Position numbers and translations under genes: made by a program
Source of the DNA: JACMLX01 sp031374935
GTDB lineage: Bacteria; Gemmatimonadota; Gemmatimonadetes; Gemmatimonadales; Gemmatimonadaceae
Assembly: GCA_031374935.1 (NCBI GenBank)
Contig: JANMHB010000025.1
Coordinates: 98,741-162,740, forward strand
Length of the DNA: 64,000 nucleotides
Reading direction: 5' to 3'
In this document: positions 25,400-33,764 of the stretch, piece after piece
Numbering within the stretch: the first letter of the stretch is position 1
Layout: each line of letters starts with the position of its first letter
The notes under the pieces: generated by a model
Told to the model about the DNA's origin: nothing
The model's database searches: none
Seen by the model: the letters and a program-made list of their open reading frames with translations, nothing else

Positions 25400-26751
25400 C
25401 CGGAGGGTCGGCAGGTGCCGATGCCAGTGCGTCACGGCTCGACAGGAAACGCATGGGTTTCTGGGGGGCGACGGCGCTCGTCTTCGGCAACGTGGTTGGC
25501 GCGGCGATCTTCATCCTGCCGGCCTCGATCGCGCCGTACGGATGGAATGCCGTCATCGCCTGGGTGATCTCGCTGTCGGGTGGGCTCTGTCTGGCGTGGG
25601 TCTTTGCGATGCTCGCGGCGCGCCATCCACGGGCAGGAGGTGCGCATGGCTTCATGCAGATGGGTGTGGGCGTGGATGCCGCGTTTCTCGGATCATGGGG
25701 CTACCTGGTCTCGATCTGGGCCGCCAATGCGGCCATCACCGTCACCGGCGTGAGCTACCTCGGGCGGCTCGTCCCGGCCATTCCGGCAACGCCGGGCGCC
25801 GAAGCTGTGACGGCCATGCTCATGATCTCGCTCTTCACGTGGGGCAACGCCCGCGCCTTGGGCGGTGCCGTGCAGATGGTGTCATCGGTGATCAAGCTGC
25901 TGCCGTTCGCGGCCGTCATCGGACTTGCCGCATGGAGCCTGCTCCGGAACGGCATGACGGTCTTGGCGCCGGTGCACTCGGTACCTCTGTCGCTGAGTGC
26001 GACCGTGTCGGCCATCGGCATCACGTTCTACGCCATGCTCGGTCTGGAAAGCGCCACTGTACCGTCGGATGCGGTGGAGGATGCCGAGCGCACCGTGCCT
26101 CGCGCGACGATGTTCGGCACCACGCTGAGCGGCGTCGTCACGATCCTCTCCACATGTGCCGTGGCGTTGATGATGCCACTGGCGGTGGTGTCGGTGTCGA
26201 AGGCGCCAGTGGCGGACTTCATCGCTGGCTTCTGGGGGAGCTGGGCGGGAATGTTCGTTGCGTTCTGCGGCGTGATCAGTTGTCTCGGGTGCTTGAACGG
26301 TTGGTTGCTGGTGGGTGCCGAGCTTCCGGCCGCGATGGTTGAACGCGGATCGCTGCCGCCCTGGTTCGGTATGCGCAATGCACACGGTGTACCGCTTCGC
26401 TCGCTCCTCGTCGGCGCGCTCGTGACTGCGGCGCTCACCCTGCTGGCAAGTTCGCGGGTTGGCGTTGCCGCGTTCAATTTCGCCGCGCTGCTGTCGACGG
26501 CGACGAATCTGGTCATGTACTTGTTCTGTGCCATCACGGCGATCCGCTTCCTCCGTGACGGTCGCTTGCCTCGAAACCCCGGATTGATTGTCGCGGCCGT
26601 CGGCGCGACCGGGTTCTCGGTCTGGGCGATGTATGCCTCGGGGTGGGAGGCGCTGGGCTGGGGTGCGGTACTGATCGCCGTCGGCTGGCCACTGCATATT
26701 CTGTCTCGGCGCATGGCCCGCGCCGCCGCCATCGCTCCTGCCCCGACCTGA
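25396..26751 (+). CDS. APC-superfamily amino acid or amine permease
   Basis: This 451-residue protein has about 12 hydrophobic helices. The first carries FGNVVGAAIFILPASIAPYG, the G-rich unwound helix 1 of APC transporters. A second conserved block, AIGITFYAMLGLESATVPSDAVEDAERTVPRA, is the helix 6-8 region of amino acid and polyamine antiporters. It starts on an ATGA overlap with the aminotransferase and ends 3 bp before the flavoprotein gene, so it is in the same operon. It probably imports the operon's amine or amino acid substrate, or exchanges it for a product. Confidence 0.87.
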   Translation: MTGGSAGADASASRLDRKRMGFWGATALVFGNVVGAAIFILPASIAPYGWNAVIAWVISLSGGLCLAWVFAMLAARHPRAGGAHGFMQMGVGVDAAFLGSWGYLVSIWAANAAITVTGVSYLGRLVPAIPATPGAEAVTAMLMISLFTWGNARALGGAVQMVSSVIKLLPFAAVIGLAAWSLLRNGMTVLAPVHSVPLSLSATVSAIGITFYAMLGLESATVPSDAVEDAERTVPRATMFGTTLSGVVTILSTCAVALMMPLAVVSVSKAPVADFIAGFWGSWAGMFVAFCGVISCLGCLNGWLLVGAELPAAMVERGSLPPWFGMRNAHGVPLRSLLVGALVTAALTLLASSRVGVAAFNFAALLSTATNLVMYLFCAITAIRFLRDGRLPRNPGLIVAAVGATGFSVWAMYASGWEALGWGAVLIAVGWPLHILSRRMARAAAIAPAPT

Positions 26752-26754
26752 CAC

Positions 26755-28815
26755 ATGCCTCGCGATCCCAGATACGACATTCTCTTCGAGCCCGTCACGA
26801 TCGGGCCGGTCACCGCGCGCAACCGGTTCTTTCAGGTACCGCACTGCAACGGCATGGGCCACCAGATGCCGGCAGCGCATGCGGCCATGCGCGAAGCGAA
26901 GGCCGAAGGCGGGTGGGCGGTGGTCTCAACGGAAGAGTGTGAGATCCACCCCAGCGGGGACGTCACGCCATACGTCGAAGCTCGGCTCTGGGACGATGCT
27001 GACATTCCAGCGCTGGCGATGATGTGTGATCGTGTGCACGCGCACGGAGCTCTGGCCGCCGTCGAGCTGACGCACAACGGACCGACGTCGAGCAACCTGT
27101 ACTCGCGCGAAGTGGCCCTCGCGCCGTCACACCAGCCGCTCAAGTACGGCTATCCGCATCAGGCGCGGGCGATGACGAAGCATGACATCCGGGAGTACCG
27201 GCGCTGGCATCGGGAAGCCGCGGTGCGCGGGCGCACGGCCGGCTTCGATCTCATCTACGTCTACGCGGGCCACGATCTGAGTCTCGCGATGCACTTTCTG
27301 CAGCGGCGACGCAATCATCGTACGGATGAATACGGCGGGTCGCTCGAGAATCGTGTGCGACTCTTCCGCGAGATCATCGAAGACACGAAAGACGCGGTTG
27401 GCGACACCTGCGGCGTGGTGGTGCGGTTCGCGGTCGAGGAATTGCTCGGCGATGATGGGGTGACGGTGGCCGAGGCGAAGGAAGTGGTGCATATGCTGGC
27501 CGAGCTGCCGGATCTGTGGGATGTGAACGTGGCGGCCTGGTACAACGACTCCATCCCGTCGCGGTTTGCGAAGGAAGGAGCGCAGGAGCCGTTCACGCAC
27601 TGGGTCAAGCAGTACACGACCAAGCCGGTGGTGGGTGTGGGTCGATTCACCAATCCGGACACGATGGTCGATCAGATCCGGCGCGGTGTGCTGGACATGA
27701 TCGGTGCTGCACGGCCGAGTATCGCTGATCCGTTCCTGCCGAAGAAGATCGAGGAGGGCCGGATCGAGGACATCCGCGAGTGTATCGGCTGCAACATCTG
27801 TGTGACGGGCGACATGACGATCACGCCGATCCGCTGCACGCAGAATCCATCGATGGGCGAAGAGTGGCGGAAGGGGTGGCATCCGGAGCAGATCGCATCG
27901 AAGCGATCGGAGTCCCGGATTCTCGTCGTGGGTGCTGGGCCAGCTGGACTGGAGGCCGCGCGCGCCCTTGGCCAGCGGGGATACGAGGTGCATCTCTGCG
28001 AAGCATCGCGCGAGTTGGGAGGCCGCGTGCTGAAGGAAGCGCGCCTGCCGGGGCTGGCGGAGTGGATGCGAGTGCGCGACTGGCGCGTGACGCAGATCGA
28101 GAAGCTGCCGTCGGTGACGGTCTATCCCGAATCGCCGATTTCGGCGCAGGACGTACTCGATTTCGGCGCGGATCAGGTGGTGCTGGCGACGGGATGCTGG
28201 TGGAGGCGCGACGGGTATGGTCGGTCGAACGGGTCTGTGATTGCCGGTTTTGGCGCGCAAATCCTGACGCCGGATGACCTGATGGACGGTAACGTCCCCT
28301 CGGGCCACGTGGTGGTGTTCGACGATGACGCCTTCTATCTGGGCAGTTCGATGGCCGAGTTGATCGTGGCGCGGGGGGGCACGGTGACGATCGTCACGCC
28401 GGATGACACGGTGGCGTCGTGGAGCACGAACACCCTCGACTTCCGGCACATTCAGAAACGGCTGTATGCGCTTGGGGTGAAGCAGGTGACGTCACACAAC
28501 ATCACCGCAGCGCGCGCCGGATCAGTGAGTCTCGAGCACGTCTGGTCTGGCGCCGAGAGTGAGCTGTCGTGTGATGCCGTGGTCAGCGTTACGGCACGGG
28601 TGCCGAACGATGCGTTGTTCGCCGAACTGGACTTCCGGCACTCGGAGTGGGCGGGGGCAGGGGTGAAGACCGTGCAATGTGTTGGTGATGCGCTGGCGCC
28701 TGGGCTGATCGCGCACGCGGTGTATGCGGGGCACCGGTATGCGCAGCTGTTCGATGCAGGGCCGGTGCCGGATGTGCCGTTCCGGCGGCATCTGCCGGTC
28801 GCGCAGGCCGTTTAG
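26755..28815 (+). CDS. Trimethylamine-dehydrogenase-family iron-sulfur flavoprotein, substrate not trimethylamine
   Basis: This 686-residue enzyme aligns along its length with what I recall of trimethylamine dehydrogenase: an N-terminal FMN barrel (1-340), a 4Fe-4S site and a C-terminal ADP-binding domain (VVGAGPAGLEAARALG, about 385-400). Cys31 in VPHCNG matches the Cys that binds FMN covalently. Cys343, Cys346, Cys349 and Cys361 match the cluster ligands. Tyr170, His173 and Asp265 match catalytic Tyr169, His172 and Asp267. Of the three aromatic-bowl residues, only Trp262 is kept: Tyr60 is Glu61 and Trp355 is Asp353. As I recall, histamine dehydrogenase has Gln, Trp and Asp there. It is predicted to oxidise an amine to an aldehyde or imine. 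Confidence 0.9.
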   Translation: MPRDPRYDILFEPVTIGPVTARNRFFQVPHCNGMGHQMPAAHAAMREAKAEGGWAVVSTEECEIHPSGDVTPYVEARLWDDADIPALAMMCDRVHAHGALAAVELTHNGPTSSNLYSREVALAPSHQPLKYGYPHQARAMTKHDIREYRRWHREAAVRGRTAGFDLIYVYAGHDLSLAMHFLQRRRNHRTDEYGGSLENRVRLFREIIEDTKDAVGDTCGVVVRFAVEELLGDDGVTVAEAKEVVHMLAELPDLWDVNVAAWYNDSIPSRFAKEGAQEPFTHWVKQYTTKPVVGVGRFTNPDTMVDQIRRGVLDMIGAARPSIADPFLPKKIEEGRIEDIRECIGCNICVTGDMTITPIRCTQNPSMGEEWRKGWHPEQIASKRSESRILVVGAGPAGLEAARALGQRGYEVHLCEASRELGGRVLKEARLPGLAEWMRVRDWRVTQIEKLPSVTVYPESPISAQDVLDFGADQVVLATGCWWRRDGYGRSNGSVIAGFGAQILTPDDLMDGNVPSGHVVVFDDDAFYLGSSMAELIVARGGTVTIVTPDDTVASWSTNTLDFRHIQKRLYALGVKQVTSHNITAARAGSVSLEHVWSGAESELSCDAVVSVTARVPNDALFAELDFRHSEWAGAGVKTVQCVGDALAPGLIAHAVYAGHRYAQLFDAGPVPDVPFRRHLPVAQAV

Positions 28816-28936
28816 CGGAGCGTCAAACCGCGTCAATTGTGGCGCGGCGAGGCAAAGCCACTTTGTTCAGCAGTTCTTGCTGTGCGGGGTGCTGCGCGTT
28901 TTGCGGGTCGATACGCGCAGGTCGTCCTTAGCGCCG

Positions 28937-29473
28937 TCATCTGCGCGTGAGCAGCCGCATGAAACGCAGATAGGCGTCCTGGCTCACCGCGGCTTTCATC
29001 TCCGGCGCAATCACCTGAAACCCCACGAACGCGGCGTATGACACCTGGGCGATGAGTTCCGCATCGTCCGGGGGGAAATCGCCCGTCGCCAATTGCAGCT
29101 GGACGAGAAAGCCGGTGCGCCTCCGATCCACATCGCGGACCACGCCTGCAACGGTCGGGTCCTGCGCGCCGAGCCGTCGCATCGCCTGCTCGAGCCGCAT
29201 GTCGAGATGACTCGTGAGGCGGTTCAGCGCGTCAAGCCGCCCCGTCGCATCGCCGTGTGCTGACGAGAGCCGGATGATTTGCTCGGTATCGCGCTCGCGC
29301 CAATACGCGACGAGCCGCTCGCGATAGGCCGCGATGGATTCGAAATGATGGTAGAAGGAGCCCTTTGATCGATCGGCTCGCAGGCAGAGCGCTTCGATCG
29401 TGAGTGCCTCTGGCCCTGCGTCGGCGAGCGCGAGGAGGCCGAGTGCCAGCCACGCGTCGTCTGTGAGCCGCAT
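28937..29473 (-). CDS. TetR-family transcriptional regulator
   Basis: This 178-residue protein has a TetR helix-turn-helix at the N-terminus (GLLALADAGPEALTIEALCL and RADRSKGSFYHHFESIAAYR, with the typical GSFYHHF). The rest is the ligand-binding and dimerisation domain, with no clue to the ligand. It starts 2 bp after the stop of the small membrane-protein gene, so the two form one transcript that is probably autoregulated. It converges on the amine operon and may or may not control it. Confidence 0.87.
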   Translation of the reverse strand: MRLTDDAWLALGLLALADAGPEALTIEALCLRADRSKGSFYHHFESIAAYRERLVAYWRERDTEQIIRLSSAHGDATGRLDALNRLTSHLDMRLEQAMRRLGAQDPTVAGVVRDVDRRRTGFLVQLQLATGDFPPDDAELIAQVSYAAFVGFQVIAPEMKAAVSQDAYLRFMRLLTRR

Positions 29474-29475
29474 TG

Positions 29476-29850
29476 TCAGGCGGCCCAGAGGCCGGCGACG
29501 CCGAACGCCGCGACCGGCACGAAGAGAAAGCCCTGCGGGTGCTGTGTGAACGAGAGCCGGAGGCGGGCGTTCATGGCGAAGTTGAGCAGAGCAAAGCTCG
29601 TGGCGCCGGCGGTGGCGAACTTCGCCAGCGACTCGGCACCGCCCGGGCGGGCGGCGACGAGGAATGCCGCAGCCATGCCCGCGAGGGAGAGCGTCACGAG
29701 ATGCCAGCAGAAGTACATCGTGTAGCGCAGGACTGGCGCCAGGTGATCGGCGGCGAGGAACGGCCGGACGATGTCGCGTCCACCGAAGATCAGATGCAGC
29801 AGGCAGACGGCGAGGGCGAGGATGCCGGCGATGACGAGGGGCGAATTCAT
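29476..29850 (-). CDS. Small four-helix membrane protein
   Basis: This 124-residue protein has four hydrophobic segments (near 5-22, 36-60, 72-92 and 103-122) and starts MNSPLVIAGILALAVCLLH. ATG 29850 is preceded by GGAG at good spacing; an ATG at 29862 overlaps that site. I do not recognise a functional family. It is co-transcribed with the TetR gene, so it is a plausible target of it, perhaps for efflux or membrane adaptation. Confidence 0.65.
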   Translation of the reverse strand: MNSPLVIAGILALAVCLLHLIFGGRDIVRPFLAADHLAPVLRYTMYFCWHLVTLSLAGMAAAFLVAARPGGAESLAKFATAGATSFALLNFAMNARLRLSFTQHPQGFLFVPVAAFGVAGLWAA

Positions 29851-29870
29851 TGGAGTCTCCATTTACAAAC

Positions 29871-29900
29871 AATGCTGTATGGTATAGTATGATGTGTCAA
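29871..29900 (-). promoter_or_regulatory. Probable promoter and operator of the membrane protein/TetR transcript
   Basis: On the minus strand a TTGACA (29900-29895) is followed by three tandem 5-bp units, CATAC TATAC CATAC, in an AT-rich patch unusual for this region. A clear -10 at the standard spacing is not visible. The tandem units may be TetR half-sites. Confidence 0.4.
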
Positions 29901-29971
29901 GGGTCAGTGGCCATGCGCCCGTGCGCCGGCGTCCATCACCCGCGAGGTGCCGGGTAGCCGGGCGACAGACG

Positions 29972-32197
29972 TCACCGTACCGCTTGAGCAGCGCCCGCCG
30001 TCGCCCTCGCCGCTGCCTCCAGCCTGCCGGCGACGACACGCAGCTGCGCGCTCGCCCGCTGCCAGGCTCCGGTTTCCACTGCTTCCTGCACGCCCGGCAG
30101 CGTCATCGCGGCGTAGGTGTACCTCGGCGCATACAGCACGTGCCGGAACCACGGTCGCCCCGGAATGCCTTCGCCCGTGAGCAGCGTCTGCTCCACCGAT
30201 CGCATTGCCTCATTCATCGCTGTCAGCTGTCGCGTGCGTGTCGCCGACGGCGCTGCGGCGAGTGTGGTTACCAATACGCGCTCGAGTGCCAGTGCAGAGG
30301 TGCGCCATCGCTGCTGCGCGGCACGCACCTCGGTCAGGTCGAGCTGCGTGCCAGCTGCCGGCTGCGCCGCCAGCGCATCGATGAACCCGCCCACACGATC
30401 AGCGTAGAGCACAAAATCGTGCGGATAGTGCTCGGCATTCGCGAGCCGGAGCGCCATCCGACCCCACACTTCAGACATCGTCGTCATGTACCGGAACCCC
30501 GGGTCGCCGAAGTGCTCCATCCAGTACGCGTTGTCGTAGGCGGAATGGTACACGCCGTATGGACCGTTGAAGCTCATCTCGACGATCGGCAGACCGAGGA
30601 AGTTGAGGAAAACGGTGTAGTCGGAACCGGAACCGAGCGCGTTGCCGGGGTAATCGATCGGACGTTTCGCGACGGTTTCGCGTGTTGCGCCACCACCGAT
30701 GTTCGCGTCACGCCTCTCCTTGCGCAGGGCACGTCCCCACGAGTCGAGAACGGACCCGCTGTCGCCGGGGTCCTTCACATCGCGCACCACCTGTGCGACG
30801 AGCGGATTGAGGCTCGCAATGGCGCCGGCTTCGAATGTGGCACCACTCGTCGATCCATCCACATTCAGGTAGGCGACCGCGTTGCGGCGGAGATCGTCGG
30901 CGAACTGCTCGCCCCACTCGGTCGACCCGGTGAGATGCCACTCTTCAGCGTCCCAGCTGGCGAACACGATGGTTCGTTTCGGACGACGCCCAGCTTTGGC
31001 CTGCGCGCCGAGTGTGCGCGCGAGTTCCATCTGCGTCGCGGTGCCGGACGATGGATCAACGGCGCCGAACACCCACGCATCGCGATGGTTGCCAAGCACG
31101 ACGTACTTCTCCGGCTCCTCTGTTCCCGTGATGCGACCTTCCACCACCCAGATCGGTCGTGTGGCATCGTCCATGTCCACTTTCACTCGGACTGTGGTCG
31201 GGCCAGCACCAACGTGATAGGTGAAGCCCATCGCCCCTTGCCACGACGCGGGTGCCGCGGGACCGCCGAGCGCCTGCAGCAGCGGACGTGCATCGCGATA
31301 TGACATGGGTACCATCATGATCTGCGGCACCGACAGCGCATCGCTGGCCTTGATCCGCGGCGCGCCGGGCAGCGAGGCGTAGCCCGGTGTGAGTGGATCT
31401 CCTGCGACCATGAAATCGTAGGTGATGGCACCGCGCTGGATGTGGCTTTCCGGGCCCCACGGTCCATTCGGAAAGGTCGGCCCTTTCACGAAGCCATCCT
31501 CGGCGGGATCGGAGTAGATCAGGACTGCCGCCAGCCCACGCTTTTCGGCGGTGAGTGCCTTGAAGCCGCGATAGCTGTAAGGCACCGAGTAGCGCACGAG
31601 GGCGATTTTGCCCTCGAGGCTCACCCCTTGCCGCTCGAGCCAGTCGTAGTCCGACGGATTGCCGCTCGCGGCGTAGACCAATTCGCCGGTGATGTCGCCC
31701 GACGCACTCATGCCGAGATAGGTGATGCCGGCATCCTTGGCGGTGTGCGGATCCTGCGGATACGCGTCCTCGCGGAGTGTCGCCTCATAGACCGTCGGCG
31801 CGGTCATGGTCACCGTCACCGCCCGGGGCCACGGCAGCAACACGTCATAGCGGTGGAGCTGGACGTGGTCCAAGCCCCAGGCGCGGTAGCGTTCGGCGAT
31901 GTATTCGGCCAGTTCCTTGTTGCGGACCGAACCGGCGGGATGCGGTTCGTCGGTGAGGTGGCGGAAGAAGCGTCCGGTGGAGTCACGGCTCAGGCGTCGG
32001 GCAAGGTCTGCCTCGACAGCCTGTTCGGCGGCGGCAGCGATGGCGGAGAAGCCGCGGAGTGAGTCGGGCTGACTTTGCGCGCCGGTGAGTACCGGCCCCG
32101 TGCCGCCAGCACACGCCGCGAGCAGCGAGGCGGCGAGAAGCGCTGTGGCACACACCCGCGCGGCAGCGGCAGACGGTTTGGGCAGGCTGGGACGCAT
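29972..32197 (-). CDS. M28 metallopeptidase lipoprotein, glutamate carboxypeptidase II-like
   Basis: This 741-residue protein has a signal ending LLAACAGG (lipobox). A protease-associated domain is inserted (about residues 165-290, with VYAASGNPSDYDWLERQGV). The M28 core has the zinc ligands in VVLGNHRDAWVFGAVDPSSG, the catalytic Glu pair in ASWDAEEW, Asp in YLNVDGS and His in YHSAYDN. A C-terminal helical dimerisation domain completes the PSMA-like layout. It should cleave C-terminal residues from peptides, perhaps acidic ones, in the periplasm or at the surface. ATG 32197 was chosen for the lipoprotein signal. Confidence 0.9.
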   Translation of the reverse strand: MRPSLPKPSAAAARVCATALLAASLLAACAGGTGPVLTGAQSQPDSLRGFSAIAAAAEQAVEADLARRLSRDSTGRFFRHLTDEPHPAGSVRNKELAEYIAERYRAWGLDHVQLHRYDVLLPWPRAVTVTMTAPTVYEATLREDAYPQDPHTAKDAGITYLGMSASGDITGELVYAASGNPSDYDWLERQGVSLEGKIALVRYSVPYSYRGFKALTAEKRGLAAVLIYSDPAEDGFVKGPTFPNGPWGPESHIQRGAITYDFMVAGDPLTPGYASLPGAPRIKASDALSVPQIMMVPMSYRDARPLLQALGGPAAPASWQGAMGFTYHVGAGPTTVRVKVDMDDATRPIWVVEGRITGTEEPEKYVVLGNHRDAWVFGAVDPSSGTATQMELARTLGAQAKAGRRPKRTIVFASWDAEEWHLTGSTEWGEQFADDLRRNAVAYLNVDGSTSGATFEAGAIASLNPLVAQVVRDVKDPGDSGSVLDSWGRALRKERRDANIGGGATRETVAKRPIDYPGNALGSGSDYTVFLNFLGLPIVEMSFNGPYGVYHSAYDNAYWMEHFGDPGFRYMTTMSEVWGRMALRLANAEHYPHDFVLYADRVGGFIDALAAQPAAGTQLDLTEVRAAQQRWRTSALALERVLVTTLAAAPSATRTRQLTAMNEAMRSVEQTLLTGEGIPGRPWFRHVLYAPRYTYAAMTLPGVQEAVETGAWQRASAQLRVVAGRLEAAARATAGAAQAVR

Positions 32198-32361
32198 TTG
32201 GTGACTCCGACGGCAGAGTGGACGACACAGCGTAGCGGCACGTCTGGCCAAGATCGTGCGCAGACCGCTGTTCAGCCATGGCGTGTGTCAGGCCGTCGTG
32301 CCGCGAGCCACCGTGAAGGATTCTGCTGTGCCGAGGGGCCCGCGTTGCTGAAACCTTCACA

Positions 32362-32377
32362 AGTACGCGCGCGTACT
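32362..32377. promoter_or_regulatory. Perfect 16-bp palindrome in a divergent promoter region
   Basis: AGTACGCG-CGCGTACT is a perfect palindrome in the 265-bp gap between the divergent M28 and beta-lactamase-like genes, about 86 bp before the latter. It is a plausible operator, although alternating CG in GC-rich DNA makes part of it easy to get by chance. Confidence 0.4.
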
Positions 32378-32462
32378 CGGCGCACGCTGAATGGCAGTGC
32401 AGCAGTGGTGCAGCGTATTTCCCCAATTGCAGTAGGGCTTTTCACCTTCTGACACCGTTAAG

Positions 32463-33656
32463 ATGCGCCTCAAGTCTGCGTTCAGGATCATCTGGGTGTG
32501 TGCCGTGGCCATGCCGTCGGCTGTGGTGCGTGCTCAGGCGCCAGCTGTGCCATCAACTCCAGTGCTCGACAGCCTGATCTCTGCGCAGATGGATGCGGCA
32601 GGCATCATGGGTCTGTCGGCGGCGGTGATCGTGAACCGTCAGGTGGTGTGGATGAAGGGATTCGGGTTCTCTGACTGGCAGCGTAGGCGGCCGTTCTCCG
32701 AGAATACGATCATGAACATTGCCTCGATTGCGAAGCCATTCGTGGGAGTGGCGATGATGCGTGCCGTCGGCGAGGGCAAACTCTCGCTGGACGAGGACAT
32801 CAATCGGTACCTCCCGTTCCGCGTGGTGAATCCGTACCATCCGAACGAGCGGATCACGCTGCGTCAGCTGGCGACCCACTCCTCCAGTATCACCGATCGA
32901 TGGGAGGTGTATCGCAGCGTCGCCTATCACTACGGTGGTGATTCACCGGAGCGGCTCGGGGTGTTTCTCGAGCAGTACTTCGGCAGCGGTGGGAAACACT
33001 ACGCAAAGGAGAATTTCCTCGACGCCAAGCCAGGTGCGCGACGGGAATACAGCAACATCGGCGCCGCGCTGGCAGGCTACATCGTCGAGCGGGCGTTCGG
33101 AACGCCACTCAACGTGTATACGCGAACCCACATCTTCTCGCCGTTGCGAATGACGCGCACCGGCTGGTTCCTGTCGGAGGTGGATCGAAAGAATCACTCC
33201 ACGCTCTTCGTGTCGCAGAATGGACAGACGATCCCGATTCCGCTGTATGGGAGCGTGACGTACCCGGATGGTGGTGTGCGTACCTCGGTCGCCGACCTCT
33301 CGAAGTTTTTCGTCGGCATGCTGAATGGCGGCGAACGGGATGGCGTTCGCATCCTGGATGCCCCTCTCGTTGCCGAGATGCAACGGTTCCAGTTCACCGA
33401 TGCCAACCGGCCTGAGAATTTCCCGGCCAAGGACGGGAACTCCGGGCTGTTCTGGCGTACGAAGTTCAACGGGACTCGCGTCGGTCATGGGGGGAATGAT
33501 CCCGGCGTGCAGACTGAGATGCTGGCGGATCTGTCGCTGCGGGACGGCGTCATCCTCTTTCTGAACACGTCGGTCAGTGGTGCGGACCAGCGTGCGGCGA
33601 ACGCGATCTTCGACGCACTCTGGAAGCACGGTGATTCAGTCCGTGCCGGCCGATAA
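32463..33656 (+). CDS. Exported beta-lactamase-family serine hydrolase (S12)
   Basis: This 397-residue protein has a signal peptide (CAVAMPSAVVRA). The catalytic SxxK is Ser88-I-A-Lys91, the Tyr motif is Tyr196-Ser-Asn198 and the third motif is the HGGNDPG near residue 343. This is the AmpC/esterase/DD-peptidase layout. Members hydrolyse esters, D-amino peptides or beta-lactams. No clear class C resistance context is present, so a peptidoglycan-related or esterase role is more likely. It is followed 108 bp later by the DacB gene, which also acts on peptidoglycan. Confidence 0.88.
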   Translation: MRLKSAFRIIWVCAVAMPSAVVRAQAPAVPSTPVLDSLISAQMDAAGIMGLSAAVIVNRQVVWMKGFGFSDWQRRRPFSENTIMNIASIAKPFVGVAMMRAVGEGKLSLDEDINRYLPFRVVNPYHPNERITLRQLATHSSSITDRWEVYRSVAYHYGGDSPERLGVFLEQYFGSGGKHYAKENFLDAKPGARREYSNIGAALAGYIVERAFGTPLNVYTRTHIFSPLRMTRTGWFLSEVDRKNHSTLFVSQNGQTIPIPLYGSVTYPDGGVRTSVADLSKFFVGMLNGGERDGVRILDAPLVAEMQRFQFTDANRPENFPAKDGNSGLFWRTKFNGTRVGHGGNDPGVQTEMLADLSLRDGVILFLNTSVSGADQRAANAIFDALWKHGDSVRAGR

Positions 33657-33715
33657 CGACCGAGGCCAACACCGCGACCGTCGCGGCTGAGGCTTGCCCG
33701 TCGGTTACCCACACG

Positions 33716-33762
33716 GCAGACTCCACGGAAGCATGGACGTCCCCTTCTCCGTGGAGTTCTGC
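33716..33762 (+). promoter_or_regulatory. Stem-loop that includes the ribosome binding site of the DacB gene
   Basis: GCAGA-CTCCACGGA (33716-33729) pairs with TCCGTGGAG (33748-33756) and TCTGC (33758-33762), with one bulged T at 33757. This makes a 14-bp stem with an 18-nt loop. The 3' arm contains GGAG (33753-33756), the only good ribosome binding site for GTG 33765. If the RNA folds this way, the start would be occluded. Confidence 0.6.
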
Positions 33763-33764
33763 CT

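Noticed and set aside
27127..28449. Long minus-strand open frame inside the flavoprotein gene
   Set aside because: It mirrors the TMADH-like gene; its His/Arg-rich product has no motif.
33716..33762. Rho-independent terminator of the beta-lactamase-family gene
   Set aside because: There is no U-tract after the stem, and the 3' arm is the ribosome binding site of the next gene. A regulatory role fits better.
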